39,575 bases of DNA from Lachnospiraceae bacterium (lineage in GTDB: Bacteria > Bacillota > Clostridia > Lachnospirales > Lachnospiraceae): positions 1 through 39,575 of the forward strand of contig JAFSCH010000027.1 of NCBI GenBank assembly GCA_017436865.1, read 5' to 3'. Shown here in pieces: positions 34,313-39,575 of the stretch. How positions within the stretch are numbered: position 1 is the first letter of the stretch; each line of letters opens with the position of its first letter. A program made the position numbers and the translations under genes. The notes beneath the pieces are model-generated. The model saw only the letters and a program-made list of their open reading frames with translations. It searched no databases and was not told the DNA's origin.

Positions 34313-34440
34313 ACTTACCTCACTTAAAAAACAAACTATTTCTATCCTCTTTTTCTATTAATATATTATACACTTTTTATCATTTGGTTGCAATTAACAG
34401 TTTTTATTTGTCTTAAAAAAGTGTACTTTCTAAGTATACG

Positions 34441-34476
34441 AAAAAGAGAACATCCTAAGAAGAATGTTCTCTTTTT
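34441..34476 (-). terminator. Terminator after the sugar ABC-transporter operon
   Basis: AAAAAGAGAACAT (34441-34453) pairs perfectly with ATGTTCTCTTTTT (34464-34476), with a 10-base loop. On the minus strand it ends in TCTCTTTTTCG and lies about 40 bases after the permease stop codon, so it is the operon terminator. Confidence 0.88.
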
Positions 34477-34517
34477 ATCATTTTATATCTTATAATTGTG
34501 AAGGGATTACATTTATC

Positions 34518-35411
34518 TTATTCCTTAACGCCACCAATGGTAAGTCCTGTAACAAAATATCTCTGCAAGAAAGGATATAAGCAAACAATTGGGAGCATTG
34601 TTGCAATCGTTGCTGCGGAACGAACTGTAACAGGTGTAATCGATGCGCCTGCTGCTCCTGCCGCAGATGCATTTGCCGCATTTCCGCTCTGCTGCATAAC
34701 AGAGGATAACAGCTTCATTAACTCATACTGTAATGTTGTATATTCAGTTTTCATACGATTGTATAACATCGCATCAAACCATGAATTCCAATGACCAACA
34801 GCTACAAACAATGCAACTGTTGCATATACAGGCTTACATAAAGGAGAAATAATCTTAACAAATACAGTCCAGTATCCTGCACCATCAAGCTGTGCTGATT
34901 CTTCTAAGGAATCCGGAAGCACTAACATATAAGTTCTAAGCACTAACATATTAAATGCACTTATCGTACCAGGAATAATATAAACCCAAAATGTACCTGT
35001 CAGATTCAAATTTCTATAAAGCATGAATACAGGGATTAAACCACCGTTTACATACATGGTAATTACCCAAAATAAGGATAATTGATTTTTGAAAATAAAT
35101 CTCTTACGACTTACTACAAATGCCAGTAATGCATTTGTCACTAAAGCAAGCACAGTTCCAATAATGGTACGCATTACTGTTACCCAAGCGCCTGTAATCA
35201 TATTCTGCTTACTTAATACTGTAAGATAATTCTTCATTGTAAACTTTCTTGGCCACAAATAAATACCACCACGAACTGCATCAATACCATCATTGAATGA
35301 TATTGCCAAGGTATTTAATACCGGATATAACGTTATAACCACAAATGCCAGCATAAACAATCCATTAAACAGGGTGAATAATGTATCTGCCATTGATCTT
35401 TTCTTTTTCAT
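34518..35411 (-). CDS. Carbohydrate ABC transporter permease (LplC/YtcP type)
   Basis: Inner-membrane permease of 297 residues with about six helices. The EAA loop, EESAQLDGAGYWTVFVKIISPLCKP, is the ATPase contact typical of CUT1 sugar permeases. The N-terminus (FVVITLYPVLNTLAISFNDG) and the C-terminal QRYFVTGLTIGGVKE are those of LplC-like proteins, usually paired with an LplB permease and an MsiK-type shared ATPase encoded elsewhere. AGGAGG lies 9 bases before the ATG. The gene looks intact, but its partner permease upstream is broken, so the protein is unlikely to form a working transporter. Confidence 0.93.
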   Translation of the reverse strand: MKKKRSMADTLFTLFNGLFMLAFVVITLYPVLNTLAISFNDGIDAVRGGIYLWPRKFTMKNYLTVLSKQNMITGAWVTVMRTIIGTVLALVTNALLAFVVSRKRFIFKNQLSLFWVITMYVNGGLIPVFMLYRNLNLTGTFWVYIIPGTISAFNMLVLRTYMLVLPDSLEESAQLDGAGYWTVFVKIISPLCKPVYATVALFVAVGHWNSWFDAMLYNRMKTEYTTLQYELMKLLSSVMQQSGNAANASAAGAAGASITPVTVRSAATIATMLPIVCLYPFLQRYFVTGLTIGGVKE

Positions 35412-35422
35412 TTCTCCACCTC

Positions 35423-36240
35423 CTAGAACAGTCTTTCTTCGCCTGTTTTCTTAGCGAAATAATTAGCTACAAAGATGATTGCGATACTTACCAAGCTCTT
35501 GAAAATACCTGCTGCGGTACCAAGAGAGAAGTCATTCTGACTAATACCCCAAGTCAGAACATAAATATCAATCGTATCAGAAACACTCTTTGTTAATCCA
35601 TTACCTAACAAATACTGTACTTCAAAGCCGGCATTTAATACGTTTCCTACATTCATCAATAACAGAATCATAATAGTCGGTCTGGTACTAGGTAATGTTA
35701 TGTACTTAATCTTAGCTAATCTTCCTGCTCCATCAATGGAGGCCGCTTCATAAAGACAAGGGTCTATCGCCGTAATCGCTGACAAATAGATAATGGCATT
35801 CCATCCTGTTTCCTTCCAGCAATTTGCAAATGCTACAATCGGCCAGAAATATTCCGGATGTGCAAAAAATCAACTGTCTTATCAACAAGACCTAATTTCA
35901 ATAAAAGTTCATTAACAATACCAGATGATGATAATGCATCATGTAAAATACCTGTAACAATAATCCATGAAAGGAAATGAGGTAGATAAGATATCGTCTG
36001 TACTGTTTTCTTTATTTTCGTAGAACGCAATTCATTTAACAATATTGCAAAAAGAATTGCCATAATTGTCGTTGTCACTAAGTTCAATACACCCATGCAA
36101 AATGTATTTCTAATAACTCTAAGAAATGTTGCATCTTGAAATAGAAATTGGAACTTGTCAAGTCCTACAAAATCTGATCCCAACAGACCTTTCCTTGGCT
36201 TATAATTTTGAAAAGCTGTACATTGGGAACCATGCTGCAT
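35423..36240 (-). pseudogene. Disrupted LplB-type ABC permease gene
   Basis: Two overlapping pieces of one permease in different frames. The upstream piece (to about 35830) reads YKPRKGLLGSDFVGLDKF and two helices, then leaves frame. The downstream piece resumes FFAHPEYFWPIVAFANCW and the EAA loop EAASIDGAGRLAKIKYITLPS. The switch lies in a run of six A (35864-35869): one extra base restores a continuous reading. The normal start and first membrane helix (about 50 residues) are also missing. The remaining 5' end fuses into the binding-protein gene. Two independent lesions argue for a decaying gene rather than programmed frameshifting. A sequencing error could explain the frameshift alone. Confidence 0.85.
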
Positions 36241-37711
36241 TCTTTTCTACAACAGAGCCAATCATATCAACATAGTTATCTGCTCCATATGCTGCTAAAC
36301 AATCTTTTAATGGCTGTGCCATGTCTAACTGGAACTCAGAAGGCTGTTCTTCTGGCTTGTTAGCGTTGATACCGTCCTCGCTTGTACCATGCCACTGTGG
36401 TAAGTAAGAATACTGACAAATATGAGATGCCTGATAAGCAGTATCAGCACAGTTCATTCTCTGTTCATCTGTTCTATAGTATAAACCATTTTCGTCCACA
36501 CAATAGTCAACATCCTTAACACCCCAGAATCTCAAATCATGAAGCTCCTGATCCATTGCACACTTTACAAGGAAATCAAATGCTCTTTCCGGATCTTCAC
36601 AGTCAACAGTAATTGCTATACCAGATGCCTGATTAACCGTATCGTCATATGTATGCCATCTGTTTTCCATTCCTTCTTCTGTTGTTAATCCAAGCGGTAC
36701 ATAGTTGCATCCCTTAGCATCAAGTCCCTGCTGTTTAAATACATCATTTACGGTATATGCGAAATTCCACCACTGGTCAACCATACCAAGTACACGTCCT
36801 GTAGAAAGCTTTGCAATATATTCATCATATGTCTGAGTGAAGCTTTCAGGATCTACAAATCCCTTCTTGTACTCTTCGTTCAACTTCTTGAAGTATTTGA
36901 CCGTATCTTCTGAAGTATTATAGTCGCCAATTGTCATTGTTTCCTTATCAACGATTACAGAACCATCATTTGGATATCCTGCAAGGAACTGACCTGCATT
37001 TTCAAGGCAGAAGTATCTCCAGTCTTCACAAAGAATTGTATAAGCAAGGTTCGGTGTTCCATCCTCCATGGTAGGGTTTGCTGCCATATAATCTTCAATT
37101 ACTTGGAAGTACTGATCCATTGTCTCAATCTTTGGATAGCCTGCCCACTCAAGTACTCTTGTCTGAATCCAGAATGCTTCATCGTTATGAGTTGTTGCTG
37201 TAGGCTCGTTCTTGCTGTTGCCAAATGGATTAATCCAATAAATATGTCCATCTGGCTGGCGGAACTTCTCCCATTCATCCTCTGTGAACCATTTTTCCTT
37301 AAACTCAGGATACTTATCAATATATTCATCTAATGGAACTAACGCTCCTGCATCTACTAAAAGTGACATATCATCACTATCAATCAAATCAGGATACTCA
37401 TCGCTTGCAATCAATGTACCTGTTGCTTCTGATGCTGTCTGGCCTGTAAGCCATGTTTCCTTAATCTTTACCCCATGCTTCTCTGCGATCATCTGAGCGA
37501 TTTCGTTATCATCGTTGATTTCAGAACCAGGCATAGTAATAAACATATCTAAGTTAAGAATTTCATCCTCCGAATAAGATGTTTTTCCTTCTGTTGAAGC
37601 AGAACCCTTGTCTGTTCCTGTTGGAGCCGATTCGCCTGAACCACAACCAGCTAATGCACTTGCCACCATAGTAGCACAAGTTAATAGCACTGTTAATTTT
37701 TTAAACTTCAT
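36200..37711 (-). CDS. Extracellular sugar-binding lipoprotein, C-terminally truncated
   Basis: 503-residue solute-binding lipoprotein of a CUT1 ABC transporter. The signal peptide ends in the lipobox LAGC with the lipidated Cys at residue 23, followed by a Ser/Thr/Gly linker. The body resembles binding proteins served by LplB/LplC permeases. The frame ends at WFPMYSFSKL, where family members I recall continue for roughly 60 residues. From the same bases the neighbouring frame reads AFQNYKPRKG of the permease, so a deletion appears to have joined the two genes at about 36200-36215. GGGAGG precedes the ATG. The substrate is unknown. The truncation is inferred from family length, so confidence in that point is moderate. 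Confidence 0.8.
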   Translation of the reverse strand: MKFKKLTVLLTCATMVASALAGCGSGESAPTGTDKGSASTEGKTSYSEDEILNLDMFITMPGSEINDDNEIAQMIAEKHGVKIKETWLTGQTASEATGTLIASDEYPDLIDSDDMSLLVDAGALVPLDEYIDKYPEFKEKWFTEDEWEKFRQPDGHIYWINPFGNSKNEPTATTHNDEAFWIQTRVLEWAGYPKIETMDQYFQVIEDYMAANPTMEDGTPNLAYTILCEDWRYFCLENAGQFLAGYPNDGSVIVDKETMTIGDYNTSEDTVKYFKKLNEEYKKGFVDPESFTQTYDEYIAKLSTGRVLGMVDQWWNFAYTVNDVFKQQGLDAKGCNYVPLGLTTEEGMENRWHTYDDTVNQASGIAITVDCEDPERAFDFLVKCAMDQELHDLRFWGVKDVDYCVDENGLYYRTDEQRMNCADTAYQASHICQYSYLPQWHGTSEDGINANKPEEQPSEFQLDMAQPLKDCLAAYGADNYVDMIGSVVEKNAAWFPMYSFSKL

Positions 37712-37855
37712 AAATAACCTCCCTTAAAAATGTTTCTTAAGTTGTTTGATGAGTTTATTATAAAAAAAGTATTAACATTAAAAAACGGAGAAACTATATA
37801 TAAACCCCCGAAGAATTCTATAATTTTTCTCGTACTATATTTTCTCCCCCCTATT

Positions 37856-39355
37856 TCAAAAATGTATACTTTCTCCCACACACAATGCTCCCCACCCCAC
37901 CATATCATTTGGATATTGTGTAATCCCAGGCAACTTCCTCGCGCCATCTGTCAAAGATGCCTTCAGCTTCTGCCCATAAAGATAGATATCATTCCCTTGA
38001 ATAATGCCATATTCCATAAGTAACGCCGCACTACCTGCTACAAAAGGAGCTGCAAAAGAGGTTCCCGATACCTGCTCATAAGTCCCTTCTGGTGTTGGCA
38101 CCGTAATATCAACCCCCGGAGCTACTAAATCCGGCTTGCTAAATGCAATTCCAAACGGAATATTTTGTCCGGTTGTTCGTCCTTCTTCATATCGATACAC
38201 ATAACCTCTCCCCGAAAAGTCAGCATAATTCTGCCTACGCGGATCATAAGCTCCAACCGTTATAGCACGCATAGAAGTTGATGGAATTGTAAGCGTAACC
38301 TCTGGTGTCGGCAGGAAAAATCCAGTTCCTGCATTACGAACCGCATAGCTTGGCAAATAGAACCGATACTCTCCTGTTATGACATCAACAGGTGTCAGTT
38401 CAAAACGCCAGATTCCCTGATTGATATAGGTATTCTGTGGAATAAAATCAATGAAAATCTCCTGATTCACCGAATACGGAAGTGGTTCTCCTACATAGCA
38501 TAAAAGTTGTGTCTGCTCCAACGTTTTACGAACCGTATCCAACTGTCTTGTTTCTAATATCAGCTCTTCTCCCCCCGGCGAAAGAATCTTTAATTGAAAC
38601 CTGTCATTAAAATGCTTCCAGAACTGAACACTTAATCCTGTTTCATACTGAGTCACAGCAAGTTCAATCGTTGTCTTTTCCATTGCTATCCCTGCTGTGT
38701 GTCCATTGGAATTCCCTTCATTCCCACTTCCTATTACAATAGAAGTTCTTCCTATCTCAGAAGCATTATCAATAAACCGTTCTAATAAAGAATCTCCTCT
38801 ATGATCACCATAGGTATTTCCAAAACTAAGATTAATTACAACCGGTCTGTCTAGTGCTATTCCCATATTTACCGCATAGGTTATCCCACGCATGAGTTGT
38901 GTTGTCTTTGGAAATGTATTGGGCAAAGGCGTACCTAGCTTCACTATTATTAGTTCTGCTTCCTGTGCTACCCCTGTTCTCGTTCCTGCCGCAACTCCGG
39001 CAACTGCTGTCCCGTGTCCTGAACTGTCCCTATGTGGTACGATTACAAATCCTTCTTCTCTGTTACCTGTTGCAAGTGCCTCATCAATCCTTTCTCTTGT
39101 ATACAGAACCCCTTCTCGATACCCTTCTGGTGGAAGCTGCCCTTTTTCCTCATTCGGTATTGCTGATTGATCCCAAAGCGCCAAAATACGTGTCTTTCCA
39201 TTTGCAAAACGAAATTCTGGCGAAAAATAATCAATTCCACTATCTAATACTGCTATAATTACCCCTTTTCCACTTAGATTAGGTGAACGTTGTGTTACTT
39301 GCGAAATACAGGATATATCTTTTGCATAGGTATCTATATTTTGCTGAAAATCCAT
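37856..39355 (-). CDS. S8 (subtilisin) family serine peptidase, leaderless
   Basis: Subtilisin-fold peptidase of 499 residues with an intact catalytic triad: Asp 38 (AVLDSGID), His 114 (SSGHGTAVAG) and Ser 433 (SGTSFAAPFVAG). A jelly-roll-like insertion of about 120 residues lies between the His and Ser regions, as in clostridial Csp-like peptidases. There is no signal peptide and only a very short region before the catalytic domain, so the N-terminal inhibitory prodomain is absent. The enzyme is probably cytosolic or spore-associated, unless the gene is 5'-truncated. AAAGGA lies about 9 bases before the ATG. It is upstream of, and co-directional with, the sugar transporter remnant, with 144 bases between and no evident terminator. 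Confidence 0.88.
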   Translation of the reverse strand: MDFQQNIDTYAKDISCISQVTQRSPNLSGKGVIIAVLDSGIDYFSPEFRFANGKTRILALWDQSAIPNEEKGQLPPEGYREGVLYTRERIDEALATGNREEGFVIVPHRDSSGHGTAVAGVAAGTRTGVAQEAELIIVKLGTPLPNTFPKTTQLMRGITYAVNMGIALDRPVVINLSFGNTYGDHRGDSLLERFIDNASEIGRTSIVIGSGNEGNSNGHTAGIAMEKTTIELAVTQYETGLSVQFWKHFNDRFQLKILSPGGEELILETRQLDTVRKTLEQTQLLCYVGEPLPYSVNQEIFIDFIPQNTYINQGIWRFELTPVDVITGEYRFYLPSYAVRNAGTGFFLPTPEVTLTIPSTSMRAITVGAYDPRRQNYADFSGRGYVYRYEEGRTTGQNIPFGIAFSKPDLVAPGVDITVPTPEGTYEQVSGTSFAAPFVAGSAALLMEYGIIQGNDIYLYGQKLKASLTDGARKLPGITQYPNDMVGWGALCVGESIHF

Positions 39356-39520
39356 GATGGAATCCTTTCTTGGTTAAATTCAGGTTTAGCTAAGTAACAT
39401 TCAAGGCTATGAGCACTCCTTTTCAGGTTTTGTATATAGCAAATGAATATGCCTCAAATGCAAACCCGCTTGTTTGGTATTTCCTAAATGGAGCGTTCGG
39501 CATGTTTGATTAGTCCTGCT

Positions 39521-39575
39521 CTCCGCATAGTTGCGCAAGCGCACTATCGTGGCATTCGCCAAGTAAGCCTGCAAG
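39521..39575. repeat. Palindromic repeat at the window edge
   Basis: No gene is seen in 39356-39575. The last 55 bases hold a bulged palindrome, ATAGT-T-GCGC with GCGC-ACTAT (39527-39547), and a second small hairpin GGC-ATTC-GCC (39551-39560). The nonamer GCGCACTAT recurs on the minus strand at 18835-18843. This resembles the other GC-rich mini-hairpins in the window and is probably part of a dispersed repeat. Confidence 0.45.

Noticed and set aside
35423-36240. Programmed frameshift producing a full LplB permease
   Set aside because: There is no downstream pseudoknot-like stimulator, and the same gene also lacks its start and first helix, which fits decay better.
37708-37947. 79-residue minus-strand ORF between the S8 peptidase and binding-protein genes
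   Set aside because: It overlaps the end of the peptidase gene in another frame, has no good ribosome binding site and looks like non-coding A/T-rich DNA.
1-39575. CRISPR array, tRNA, rRNA or insertion sequence
   Set aside because: No regularly spaced repeats, cloverleaf-type sequences or transposase-like ORFs were found on reading both strands.

Overview
The window is about 39.6 kb of low-GC chromosomal DNA, very probably from an anaerobic Firmicute of class Clostridia, family Lachnospiraceae. The evidence is HemZ-type coproporphyrinogen oxidase, a Rel-apt-HemZ neighbourhood, a T-box-controlled trp operon, a minimal two-gene SufBC-type Fe-S system, strong AGGAGG ribosome binding sites, and LplB/LplC-type sugar ABC permeases. 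The genus cannot be fixed from sequence alone. Almost every gene is on the minus strand. The exception is a two-gene signalling unit at 23.9-27.5 kb.

Layout. (1) 0.2-5.5 kb: an apt-rel-MBL hydrolase-hemZ cluster (purine salvage, stringent response, haem-type radical SAM enzyme) read from a good promoter at about 5.45 kb and interrupted by several small hairpins. (2) 5.6-7.3 kb: a membrane chemoreceptor. (3) 7.4-14.8 kb: a complete tryptophan operon, trpE-G-cupin-D-C-F-B-A, with a consensus promoter and a T-box leader whose specifier reads UGG. A small cupin gene sits inside the operon, and a 20-bp perfect hairpin separates trpB from trpA. (4) 14.8-17.1 kb: a nitroreductase and the minimal Fe-S assembly pair SufC/SufB. 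(5) 17.2-18.8 kb: a LytTR response regulator with a GHKL sensor kinase. (6) 18.9-23.7 kb: NfeD plus SPFH membrane proteins, a Nudix hydrolase, a TcdA-like E1 enzyme and a SUV3-like RNA helicase. (7) 23.9-27.5 kb, plus strand: a double-receiver protein and a PocR-domain hybrid histidine kinase. (8) 27.5-29.1 kb: a cysteine desulfurase that has lost its N-terminus, and an unknown 158-residue protein. (9) 29.3-34.3 kb: a purine permease, an OLD-family ATPase/TOPRIM nuclease and an EAL phosphodiesterase. (10) 34.5-37.7 kb: a sugar ABC-transporter operon that looks broken. The binding-protein gene runs into a headless permease gene, which also carries a one-base frameshift. (11) 37.9-39.4 kb: a leaderless subtilisin-family protease, then a short palindromic repeat at the edge.

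How the genes work together. The trp operon is a self-contained pathway from chorismate to tryptophan. It is controlled in RNA by uncharged tRNA-Trp and at the protein level through the LLES feedback site of TrpE. SufC/SufB would need a cysteine desulfurase, but the one in the window appears 5'-damaged. The receiver protein and hybrid kinase form a phosphorelay with no DNA-binding output domain in view. I found no CRISPR array, tRNA, rRNA or insertion sequence. The most unusual points are the cupin inside the trp operon, the PocR phosphorelay, the Cys-cluster OLD nuclease, the SUV3-like helicase, the decaying transporter operon, and a scattered set of short GC-rich hairpins near gene starts.
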